Source: Flavobacteriaceae bacterium (GTDB lineage Bacteria > Bacteroidota > Bacteroidia > Flavobacteriales > Weeksellaceae). From it: 5,308 nucleotides of DNA. The notes beneath the pieces are model-generated. The model saw nothing but the letters and a program-made list of their open reading frames with translations, ran no database searches and was not told the origin of the DNA. This document shows positions 1-5,308 of this stretch, piece by piece (the stretch's first letter is position 1; each line of letters opens with the position of its first letter). The stretch spans positions 1 through 5,308 of the forward strand of contig JAISSC010000010.1 of NCBI GenBank assembly GCA_031273305.1, written 5' to 3'. Both the position numbers and the translations under genes were made by a program.

Positions 1-1137
1 TGTCCAGTGCATTAAATAAATTGCTATAAATCCCCAAGCATAATTAAGGCTGTATAATAGTGCTTGTATAAAGGGAGTATGATCCTTCATCCCCATTTGT
101 ACCTTTATAAAACATAAAATAGCAACCAGAAAACCTCCTCCCATCGCCGAATAAAACATCTGCATATATTCTTTAGAAGTAGTGGTTATATATTTTTCTC
201 CGGTTTGCCTGTTATGCCAGATCACTAAGGATGTCAATACATAAAGAGTACTTTGAAAGGAATTAATTATACTGCTTTTAGGAGAATAGAACCCAAGCCA
301 GTTTTTGGTAATATTAGCCATCGCAAAGGACAATGATTCATTATCCAATAGATGTAAGGCATTTAGCAAGATGGAAATCCGTTCTAATTGCTGTCTTAAA
401 CGGGTTATCTTAATAGTTATCCGCAAGGAAATTCCCTTCTTTTCCTTCTGCCCGATAATATTATCAAGATAAATTTGACATATCTTAATTTGATGTTCTA
501 ACTTTCCTATCTTATCAAAATCAACAACCTCATGATCCTGAAGAATCCTGATTAAATTTCGTGCCAGCTTCTGAAAAGGGTTTTCTTCTATGCTCTTAAT
601 GTAACTCATTTTAAACACTTCCGTGTCTGCTGCCCCTCCAACTATTCTGTCTATTAAGATAAGCGCACCCTCCCGTATTTGTTTTTTTACATATTCCCTG
701 TTACAGATTAAGATTATGCTCTCACCATTAAACAAGGCTTCATAGAACTTCAACCATCTGTCAACAGGAATTAATTTTACGAAATTGTGATTATCATTTG
801 AGTATAAAACCTCGTTTGCTAATGATAAAAGAGTTTGATCATCAGATATTTGAGGCAATATTTTATTTCCTATTTGCCTAAAGACTAAGGTTATGAGTTT
901 ATCATCTGAAAAAATCCCGAAATCTGTCATGAACTTCTGCATATAGATATTTCTGAATACAGGAATTAACCGTTCAATGAACTTTTCTTTTATAATCGGG
1001 TTTAGATTGATAGTTTCTGTGAGGAAATCTATAAACTCAATGGAATCATTAAAATCCCTTCTTCCATACTTAATCAAATTTAATAAAAAATGCCTTTCGC
1101 CTGTTCTGGTTAAAATGTTTTCTAATTTTTCTGCCAT
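1..1137 (-). CDS. Gcr-type 'site-specific recombinase' family membrane protein, N-terminal part (partial)
   Basis: The minus strand is open from an ATG at 1137-1135 to the window edge: 379 codons, no stop, so the 3' part lies outside. An in-frame stop at 1209-1207 precedes it and this is the first ATG. The visible part is mostly soluble and helical. Residues 177-192 contain SYIKSIEENPFQKLA, a charged helical stretch that could form a coiled coil follows at about 210-265, then two hydrophobic segments at about 331-346 (AMGGGFLVAILCFIKV) and 356-376 (with SLNYAWGFIAIYLMHWT). The last motif resembles the family region that normally continues into LATKQPAMTA, so the cut falls just before the most conserved part. 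Family members are usually about 650-700 residues. Despite the database name, I see no tyrosine- or serine-recombinase motif here and the protein looks membrane-embedded, so the true activity is uncertain. Assignment is from remembered motif similarity only. Confidence 0.72.
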   Translation of the reverse strand, partial: MAEKLENILTRTGERHFLLNLIKYGRRDFNDSIEFIDFLTETINLNPIIKEKFIERLIPVFRNIYMQKFMTDFGIFSDDKLITLVFRQIGNKILPQISDDQTLLSLANEVLYSNDNHNFVKLIPVDRWLKFYEALFNGESIILICNREYVKKQIREGALILIDRIVGGAADTEVFKMSYIKSIEENPFQKLARNLIRILQDHEVVDFDKIGKLEHQIKICQIYLDNIIGQKEKKGISLRITIKITRLRQQLERISILLNALHLLDNESLSFAMANITKNWLGFYSPKSSIINSFQSTLYVLTSLVIWHNRQTGEKYITTTSKEYMQMFYSAMGGGFLVAILCFIKVQMGMKDHTPFIQALLYSLNYAWGFIAIYLMHWT

Positions 1138-1155
1138 CTTTTCTTTTCGGAGTAA

Positions 1156-1163
1156 CAAATATA
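1156..1163 (-). promoter_or_regulatory. Possible Bacteroidetes-type -7 box for the Gcr-family gene
   Basis: The minus strand reads TATATTTG, an exact match to the Bacteroidetes -7 consensus TAnnTTTG, 18 bases before the ATG at 1137. No TTG element is found about 20 bases upstream of it, and the surroundings are very AT-rich, so a chance match is possible. If real, the leader would be only about ten bases long with no clear Shine-Dalgarno site, which is tolerated in this phylum. Confidence 0.3.
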
Positions 1164-1394
1164 TTAAAAAAATAATTTTATCTATTTTTTATTTTGTACA
1201 TCCATATTATTACCGTGAAATAACTTTGAGTGAATATACCAACAAACTTATACCTAAAAACAATCCTTTGAAAATCGTAATGCTTTAAAAATAAGATATA
1301 TACAACACAAATTGAATATCAGACCGGGAAAAAATCGAATTTTAAAAACCCTAAACAAATTTTTTATGTTAACTTAGCCTGATGTTGTATTCAT

Positions 1395-1420
1395 TTGTTG
1401 AATCTGCGTTCTCACATTTG
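1395..1420 (+). promoter_or_regulatory. Weak candidate promoter for the fic gene
   Basis: A TTG at 1395-1397 is followed 15 bases later by CACATTTG (1413-1420), one mismatch from TAnnTTTG. The stretch TCTCACATTTGAGTTT (1410-1425) matches 14 of 16 bases of the box region upstream of priA (2563-2578), with the same 15-base gap to a TTG. The shared sequence supports a functional role, but the missing T in the box and the 43-base distance to the start codon keep this tentative. Confidence 0.28.
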
Positions 1421-1463
1421 AGTTTAGTATGATTAATTTAATGAAAAATAAAGTAATAAGAAT

Positions 1464-2378
1464 ATGCTCAATCAAACGACCAAAGATAAAATAGAGAGAC
1501 TTCATTCCTTGTTTATGGAATGGTCGGCAGGACGGGAGGAAGCACTAAAACAGATTGCAATAGCAGAAGTACCCGAAATGGTGTATAATTCCAACGCAAT
1601 AGAAAACTCTACGCTCACACTCGAAGATACGGAAAAAATACTTATCGAGGGTGTTGTGCCTCGTCAGGCGGATGCTCGTGAAGTATATGAAGCAAAAAAT
1701 CTTGCCAAAATAATGGAATATCTGTTGGATAATCAGAATGAAGAATTAACCGTTAAATACATAATTTCATTGCATGAAATGTTGCTTTCAAATATTGATG
1801 ACAAGATAGCGGGCAGGTTCCGCTCAGGAAGAGAATGGGTGCGTGTGGGGAATCATTTGGGTGCAAATCCGTTGTTTGTAAGTAATTTGATGTATGAGTT
1901 AATGGAAAAATACAACAACAAGGACAATGCCTTTTTTCTTGATAAAATCGCCTTTTTCCATGCAGAGTTTGAAACCATCCATCCTTTTTGCGACGGCAAC
2001 GGACGAATGGGAAGAGTCATCATCAATCAACAATTGATGAAGTTGAATTATCCGCCGATAATTATTCAGCATAAAAGTAAATTCAAAGATTATTACCCTT
2101 TGTTTGCAGCTTATCCTGTAACGATGAAATACGATGGCTTTATCTCATTATTTTCTTCGTTGCTTATTGAGGCTTTGCACAAGCGGCTTACATTGCTTGC
2201 CTGTCCAAGAGTTGTTCCGCTTTCGGTATGGGCGGAAAGAAATGCCGTAAAGGGAAATGTGGCTGCCAACAAGGCAAAACGACAAACCATACCGGCTTTT
2301 CGCCTGCGTGAAAAATGGGTAATCGCCGAAACTTACCGTGAAAATGCCGATATTTTTGACTTTTTTCACGCAAAATAA
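1464..2378 (+). CDS. Fic-domain protein, predicted AMP-transferase with N-terminal inhibitory motif
   Basis: The 304-residue product carries a canonical Fic active site, HPFCDGNGRMGR, at residues 173-184. H173 is the expected catalytic base, D177 the metal-binding acid, and the GNGR loop with R184 binds nucleotide phosphates. Fic enzymes typically transfer AMP from ATP to a hydroxyl side chain of a target protein. SNAIEN at 43-48 fits the (S/T)xxxE(G/N) inhibitory helix; because it lies N-terminal to the core, this is a class II Fic that restrains itself through E47, needing no separate antitoxin. AGRFRSGREWVRVGN (116-130) fits the flap that docks targets. The tail at about 254-290, including NVAANKAKRQTIPAFR, resembles the small helix-turn-helix or winged-helix domain common in long Fic proteins. 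The ATG is fixed by an in-frame stop at 1449-1451; no good ribosome site is visible. The target is unknown. Function as a toxin or a housekeeping regulator cannot be decided here. Confidence 0.93.
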   Translation: MLNQTTKDKIERLHSLFMEWSAGREEALKQIAIAEVPEMVYNSNAIENSTLTLEDTEKILIEGVVPRQADAREVYEAKNLAKIMEYLLDNQNEELTVKYIISLHEMLLSNIDDKIAGRFRSGREWVRVGNHLGANPLFVSNLMYELMEKYNNKDNAFFLDKIAFFHAEFETIHPFCDGNGRMGRVIINQQLMKLNYPPIIIQHKSKFKDYYPLFAAYPVTMKYDGFISLFSSLLIEALHKRLTLLACPRVVPLSVWAERNAVKGNVAANKAKRQTIPAFRLREKWVIAETYRENADIFDFFHAK

Positions 2379-2462
2379 GTTGTAAATCATGGACGATATT
2401 TTTATAAATAGAGAGTGGAGAGAGTTTTTTATATAATATAGCCAGTGTTCTCGTGTTTGAAA

Positions 2463-2486
2463 AATTCCCGAAAAAATTCCCGAAAA
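2463..2486. repeat. Perfect tandem 12-mer, two units
   Basis: AATTCCCGAAAA occurs twice head to tail, at 2463-2474 and 2475-2486, with no mismatch. It sits between the two copies of the larger duplication. The second unit also provides the left arms of the hairpins described for 2475-2512. Confidence 0.85.
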
Positions 2487-2512
2487 ACTCAAAAAAGGGA
2501 ATTGGAGTTTTT
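2475..2512 (+). terminator. Two overlapping hairpins, possible weak terminator after fic
   Basis: AATTCCC (2475-2481) pairs with GGGAATT (2497-2503) across 15 bases. Alternatively AAAAACTC (2483-2490) pairs with GAGTTTTT (2505-2512) across 14 bases. The arms interleave, so the two stems are not nested and would compete unless they form a pseudoknot. The second stem ends in a run of T (2508-2513), as an intrinsic terminator would, but its stem is poor in GC. The position about 100 bases after the fic stop and before the priA promoter fits a terminator separating the two transcripts. Confidence 0.35.
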
Positions 2513-2547
2513 TATATAAGAATATGAATATATTACCGCCAATGCTC

Positions 2548-2573
2548 TTGTGTTTGAAAAAATCTTACCTTTG
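2548..2573 (+). promoter_or_regulatory. Candidate priA promoter (TAnnTTTG type)
   Basis: TACCTTTG at 2566-2573 matches the Bacteroidetes -7 box TAnnTTTG exactly. A TTG at 2548-2550 could serve as the -33 element, though the 15-base gap is shorter than the usual 19-20. The box lies 21 bases before the priA start codon, giving a leader of roughly 15 bases. Just before the start, AGG (2588-2590) followed by AAAA is a weak ribosome site. Confidence 0.5.
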
Positions 2574-2594
2574 AGTTTCTAAAAAATAGGAAAA

Positions 2595-5018
2595 TTGAAA
2601 TTTGTTAATGTTATTATCCCCCTTTCATTAGAGGGAGTTTTTACCTATCAAATACCGGAAGAAATAGAAGAACAGATTCAGGTGGGGCAGAGGGTTGTAG
2701 TTCCTTTCGGAGGGAAGAAACTTTATACGGCTATTGTGGAGGAACTTCATAATAAGGCTCCCGAACTTTATAAAACTAAAGAGGTCTATACCCTGTTAGA
2801 AGATTTTCCTATGGTTACTCAAGATCAGATTAATTTTTGGAAATGGATTGCCGAATACTACCTTTGTTCTCTGGGCGATGTATATCGTAATGCGTTTCCG
2901 TCTGCTCTGAAACTGGAAAGTGAGACTTTTATCCGTAAGACACGTCAGGAGTTTTTATGGCAGGAACTGGATGAAAAGGAAACTTTTGTGATGCAGAGTT
3001 TGGAGATTAAGACTTCAATTAATCTGAAAGAAATAGAGACTTTTTTAGCTAAAAAATATATTATTCCTACAATTAAGTCTCTGTATGATAAGAATTTAAT
3101 CGAGTTGGACGAACAGATCATTGAAAAGTATAAACCTAAAAAAATTATCTATTTAAGGCTTAATCCCGACTTTGAAGATTCCGAGATTTTTAAGGCGGCT
3201 TTATTACAGATAGAAAAGGCTCAAAAACAGAGAGAAGCCTTATTACTGTTTATCCAAATGCAGCAGCAGAGAGTAGCTTTTATAGAGAAGAAAGAATTGG
3301 TAAGTAAAACCTCAGCTGCCGTAGTAAAGGCTTTGGTGGAAAAGAATTATCTAAAGGAATTTCAGTTGCAGAAAGATCGCATGGAAGAATATGATGACCA
3401 TATAGAGAGTGCTTATCAACTTTCAGAAGCTCAGCAAACAGCACTGGAAAAAATAGAAGAACAATTTCATAAATATTCCACAGTTTTATTGCATGGGGTG
3501 ACCGCCTCAGGAAAAACGGAACTTTATTTTCAACTGATAGAAAAACAAATAGAACAAGCTAAAAATTCTTTGTTCTTATTGCCTGAAATATCCATTACCA
3601 CGCAATTGGTCAGCAGAATACAAAAACGTTTCGGAGACAGAGTAGGGATATATCATTCTAAACTTTGTCAGAACGAGCGGGTAGAGGTTTGGAAAAATAC
3701 ATTGAAAAATAAATATCAGGTAATTATCGGGGCACGGTCGGCAATTTTTCTTCCCTTACAAAATATAGGATTGATAATTGTAGACGAAGAGCACGACAGT
3801 TCTTACAAGCAAAGCGACATCAAACCCTTTTATCAGGCAAGGGATTGTGTGCAGATACTGGCACAATTCAACAAGGCAAAAATTTTATTAGGCTCGGCAA
3901 CACCGTCTTTGGAGAGTTTTTATAATCACGAGCAGGGTAAGTTTGGACTGGTAGGGCTTAAAGAGAGGTTTGGAAAAGTAAACCTGCCCGAAATAGAGAT
4001 GGTTGATTTGAAAAAACCTACAATAACGCCTAATATTTCCTATAAATTACAAGAAGAAATAGGGAATTGTCTCGATAGTAAAAAACAAGTTATTTTATTT
4101 CATAACCGTCGGGGATTTGCTCCGATTGTCGAATGTAATCATTGCGGGCATTCTCCGGGTTGTCCTAACTGCGACGTATCTTTAACCTACCATAAGATAA
4201 GCTCTACTTTGCGTTGCCATTATTGCGGATACACCAAAGCGTTGCCAAAAACCTGTCCCAATTGTCATTCTCCCGCATTTGAAACAAAAGGAATAGGAAC
4301 CCAGCAGATAGAGGAGGAGATCGTCCATTTATTTCCGAATGCCAGAGTAGCACGAATGGACGTGGATACTATGAAAAGGAAATATGCCTATGAAATTTTA
4401 TTTGAGAAAATGTCGCTTCACGAGATAGACATCTTACTGGGTACTCAAATGGTAACCAAAGGGTTAGATTTTGATTCGGTACAGTTGGTAGGAGTGATCC
4501 GGGCAGATTCTTTGTTGAATTTACCTAATTTCAGGGCGGAAGAAAAAGCATTGCAACTTTTAACTCAGGTAAGTGGCAGGGCAGGAAGGCGAAAAGAGGG
4601 AAAAGTCTTAATTCAGACCTTTAACCCTGAAAATCCGTTTTATCTGTTTATACGGGAAAATAATTATGAACTGGCGAAAGACGCTATCTTGAGAGAACGG
4701 AAGGAATTTTTATACCCTCCTTATTTTCGCCTGATGGAACTCACCTTTAAACATAAAAATCAAGATAAAGTAAAGAGAGTAGCCGGTTTTGTAGGAGAGT
4801 ATTTAAAGAACTATATACAAGAACCTTTTATCTTAGGCCCGAAAGAAGGGACTATCCTCAGGATCAATAATCAGTATATCTATAAGATTATAATAAAACA
4901 TCCGGCGAATAAATCGACTAAGAATATCAAAACTTACATTAGCAATTCCATAAATAAGATAATGGAGGTTCAGGCTTACCGTTCCGTAAAAATCAAGATA
5001 GACGTAGACCCTTTATAA
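2595..5018 (+). CDS. priA: Primosomal protein N', replication restart helicase PriA
   Basis: PriA recognises stalled or collapsed replication forks, unwinds the lagging arm 3' to 5', and starts reloading of the replicative helicase. The 807-residue product has the full family layout: an N-terminal 3'-DNA-binding domain (KFVNVIIPLSLEGVFTY near the start), Walker A GVTASGKTE at 301-309 with K307, Walker B DEEH at 397-400, GSATP at 433-437, then a zinc module of four Cys pairs (514/517, 523/526, 541/544, 554/557), GIGTQQ at 566-571, LGTQMVTKGLDF from 615, and SGRAGR at 660-665 with the arginine-finger motif. No key residue is missing. It is longer than E. coli PriA (732), as expected for Bacteroidetes. 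The start is TTG: an in-frame stop at 2580-2582 lies just upstream and the conserved N-terminus begins immediately after the TTG. It probably has its own promoter and is not co-transcribed with fic. Confidence 0.97.
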   Translation: MKFVNVIIPLSLEGVFTYQIPEEIEEQIQVGQRVVVPFGGKKLYTAIVEELHNKAPELYKTKEVYTLLEDFPMVTQDQINFWKWIAEYYLCSLGDVYRNAFPSALKLESETFIRKTRQEFLWQELDEKETFVMQSLEIKTSINLKEIETFLAKKYIIPTIKSLYDKNLIELDEQIIEKYKPKKIIYLRLNPDFEDSEIFKAALLQIEKAQKQREALLLFIQMQQQRVAFIEKKELVSKTSAAVVKALVEKNYLKEFQLQKDRMEEYDDHIESAYQLSEAQQTALEKIEEQFHKYSTVLLHGVTASGKTELYFQLIEKQIEQAKNSLFLLPEISITTQLVSRIQKRFGDRVGIYHSKLCQNERVEVWKNTLKNKYQVIIGARSAIFLPLQNIGLIIVDEEHDSSYKQSDIKPFYQARDCVQILAQFNKAKILLGSATPSLESFYNHEQGKFGLVGLKERFGKVNLPEIEMVDLKKPTITPNISYKLQEEIGNCLDSKKQVILFHNRRGFAPIVECNHCGHSPGCPNCDVSLTYHKISSTLRCHYCGYTKALPKTCPNCHSPAFETKGIGTQQIEEEIVHLFPNARVARMDVDTMKRKYAYEILFEKMSLHEIDILLGTQMVTKGLDFDSVQLVGVIRADSLLNLPNFRAEEKALQLLTQVSGRAGRRKEGKVLIQTFNPENPFYLFIRENNYELAKDAILRERKEFLYPPYFRLMELTFKHKNQDKVKRVAGFVGEYLKNYIQEPFILGPKEGTILRINNQYIYKIIIKHPANKSTKNIKTYISNSINKIMEVQAYRSVKIKIDVDPL

Positions 5019-5042
5019 ATACGGCTTTAAAAGCAGGAGAGA

Positions 5043-5118
5043 AAAGTCAGGGGAAGGAAAAGAGATGCTTTAGGGAGCCAGTCGTTTAATTTCCCAATCC
5101 TTATTATCACCTGACTTT
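5043..5118. repeat. Nine-base inverted repeat enclosing 58 bases after priA
   Basis: AAAGTCAGG (5043-5051) is the exact reverse complement of CCTGACTTT (5110-5118). Inside, GGGAA (5051-5055, sharing one base with the outer arm) and TTCCC (5091-5095) could extend the fold. It starts 25 bases after the priA stop, so it would lie in the 3' untranslated region. It does not look like a tRNA (no T-loop consensus) or a classic terminator (long loop, no T tract). It may be a folded mRNA tail or a chance repeat. Confidence 0.4.
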
Positions 5119-5178
5119 GACACTTTCAAGAGCCTTGTTTTGCAACTATATGATAGTCATTATTTTATAATTTTTACT

Positions 5179-5194
5179 ACACCAAAATTGGTGT
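5179..5194. repeat. 16-base palindrome
   Basis: ACACCAA (5179-5185) and TTGGTGT (5188-5194) are perfect inverted arms around two A bases. This is the left-most element of the palindrome cluster that runs to the window edge. It could be a protein-binding site or part of the mosaic repeat; as a hairpin its two-base loop is too tight without opening the stem. Confidence 0.6.
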
Positions 5195-5196
5195 CG

Positions 5197-5218
5197 CAGG
5201 CAGAAGCCTGAAAGGCTT
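5197..5218. repeat. Overlapping alternative hairpins with the GCCTGAAAGGC core
   Basis: AAGCCT (5204-5209) pairs with AGGCTT (5213-5218) over a GAA loop. CAGGC (5197-5201) could instead pair with GCCTG (5206-5210) over an AGAA loop. The two folds share the GCCT bases and exclude one another. The 11-base core GCCTGAAAGGC (5206-5216) recurs at 5272-5282 and inverted at 5295-5305. Confidence 0.65.
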
Positions 5219-5229
5219 GATTTTCATAA

Positions 5230-5250
5230 CCGCAGGTCGCCGACCTGCGG
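5230..5250. repeat. 21-base GC-rich palindrome, REP-like
   Basis: CCGCAGGTCG (5230-5239) and CGACCTGCGG (5241-5250) are perfect reverse complements around a single C. It is far more GC-rich than the surrounding DNA. Similar short GC-rich palindromes are dispersed between genes in many bacteria (REP elements), and I infer this is one. A hairpin here could also end or protect the priA transcript, although no T tract follows it. Confidence 0.75.
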
Positions 5251-5269
5251 GCAACGACAACCAATGACA

Positions 5270-5307
5270 CCGCCTGAAAGGCGGGACTAGTCTTGCCTTT
5301 CAGGCAA
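5270..5307. repeat. Nested palindrome: two opposed hairpins inside one long inverted repeat
   Basis: CCGCCT (5270-5275) pairs with AGGCGG (5279-5284) over GAA. TTGCCT (5293-5298) pairs with AGGCAA (5302-5307) over TTC. The two hairpins are also mirror images: GCCTGAAAGGC (5272-5282) is the exact reverse complement of GCCTTTCAGGC (5295-5305), around the palindrome GACTAGTC (5285-5292). In RNA, GG (5283-5284) and TT (5293-5294) add wobble pairs, so 5272-5305 is self-complementary throughout. The window ends one base later, so the array may continue. Confidence 0.75.
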
Positions 5308-5308
5308 A

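Larger units (their letters stand above)
1138..1463. other. Divergent AT-rich intergenic region
   Basis: This 326-base stretch separates two divergently read genes and should hold both promoters. Candidate boxes are given separately. I see no convincing coding sequence, RNA gene or long repeat. A small 13-base palindrome (AAAAT arms at 1331-1335 and 1339-1343) is present but unremarkable for such AT-rich DNA. An out-of-frame 17-codon reading frame begins with ATG at 1441 and overlaps the start of the fic gene, ending at 1494; nothing shows that it is translated. Confidence 0.6.
2422..2562. repeat. Imperfect direct duplication in the fic-priA spacer
   Basis: Two copies of a two-part segment lie in tandem. 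The first part, GAGTTTTTTATATAA, is identical at 2422-2436 and 2505-2519, 83 bases apart. The second part, GCCAGTGTTCTCGTGTTTGAAAAA at 2441-2464, recurs at 2538-2561 with three differences, all transitions. The linker between the parts is 4 bases in copy one and 18 in copy two. Copy two abuts the candidate priA promoter; copy one lacks a TAnnTTTG box. This looks like an old local duplication of promoter-proximal sequence that has since diverged. Confidence 0.8.

Noticed and set aside
977..1288. Plus-strand open frame of 103 codons
   Set aside because: It lies mostly antisense to the start of the Gcr-family gene, its translation is low-complexity and shows no family motif, and it has no good promoter or ribosome site.
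1441..1494. 17-codon frame overlapping the fic start, a possible leader peptide
   Set aside because: No Shine-Dalgarno site and a lysine/isoleucine-rich product expected by chance in AT-rich DNA. There is no attenuator-like structure around it.
2389..2436. Micro-ORF starting MDDIFINREWREFFI, 10 bases after the fic stop
   Set aside because: Only 15 codons with no ribosome site, and its end is made of the duplicated AT-rich segment. It could be a leftover of a gene, but nothing supports expression.
2148..2492. Minus-strand open frame of 114 codons, and a shorter one at 2188-2373
   Set aside because: Both are antisense to the 3' part of fic, whose frame carries clear conserved motifs. The translations resemble no family I recognise.
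5066..5150. Minus-strand frame reading KVSKSGDNKDWEIKRLAP then stop, like the end of a protein
   Set aside because: About 28 codons between stops with no start codon. It looks protein-like but is too short to identify, and a gene remnant cannot be told from chance.
5230..5250. Classical rho-independent terminator of priA
   Set aside because: The stem is strong but has almost no loop, lies over 200 bases after the stop codon, and is followed by GCAACGACAA and not by a T tract. It is better described as a REP-like palindrome.
5179..5308. CRISPR array
   Set aside because: The repeated units are short palindromes at irregular spacing and in both orientations, without repeats of constant length or unique spacers of even length.

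Overview
The window looks like an AT-rich chromosome segment of a Bacteroidetes-type bacterium. Two things point there: promoter-like boxes of the TAnnTTTG kind instead of sigma70-type -10/-35 pairs with strong Shine-Dalgarno sites, and a PriA of about 800 residues whose sequence resembles Bacteroidetes PriA. A genus cannot be named from this sequence.

Layout. Bases 1-1137 (minus strand) hold the N-terminal 379 codons of a large protein running off the left edge. It contains no stop codon, and I read it as a membrane protein of the family databases call 'site-specific recombinase, Gcr type' (SpecificRecomb, COG4389). A divergent AT-rich intergenic region of about 326 bases follows (1138-1463). 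Next is a complete Fic-domain gene (1464-2378, plus strand), a predicted AMP-transferase with its own N-terminal inhibitory helix and a C-terminal winged-helix-like tail. A 216-base spacer (2379-2594) carries a duplicated, diverged segment, a tandem 12-mer, overlapping hairpins and a good promoter box. It leads into priA (2595-5018, plus strand), the primosomal replication-restart helicase, which starts with TTG. The last 290 bases (5019-5308) are non-coding and dense in palindromes: three copies of one 11-base hairpin core plus a 21-base near-perfect palindrome, cut by the window edge.

The three genes do not form an obvious pathway. priA is housekeeping. The fic gene is a self-contained accessory regulator or toxin-like enzyme, and the spacer between it and priA suggests separate transcription. 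The Gcr-family gene is divergent and probably independent. I see no CRISPR array, tRNA, rRNA, insertion sequence or new multi-gene system. The most unusual material is the nested palindrome cluster downstream of priA and the duplicated promoter-proximal segment upstream of it.
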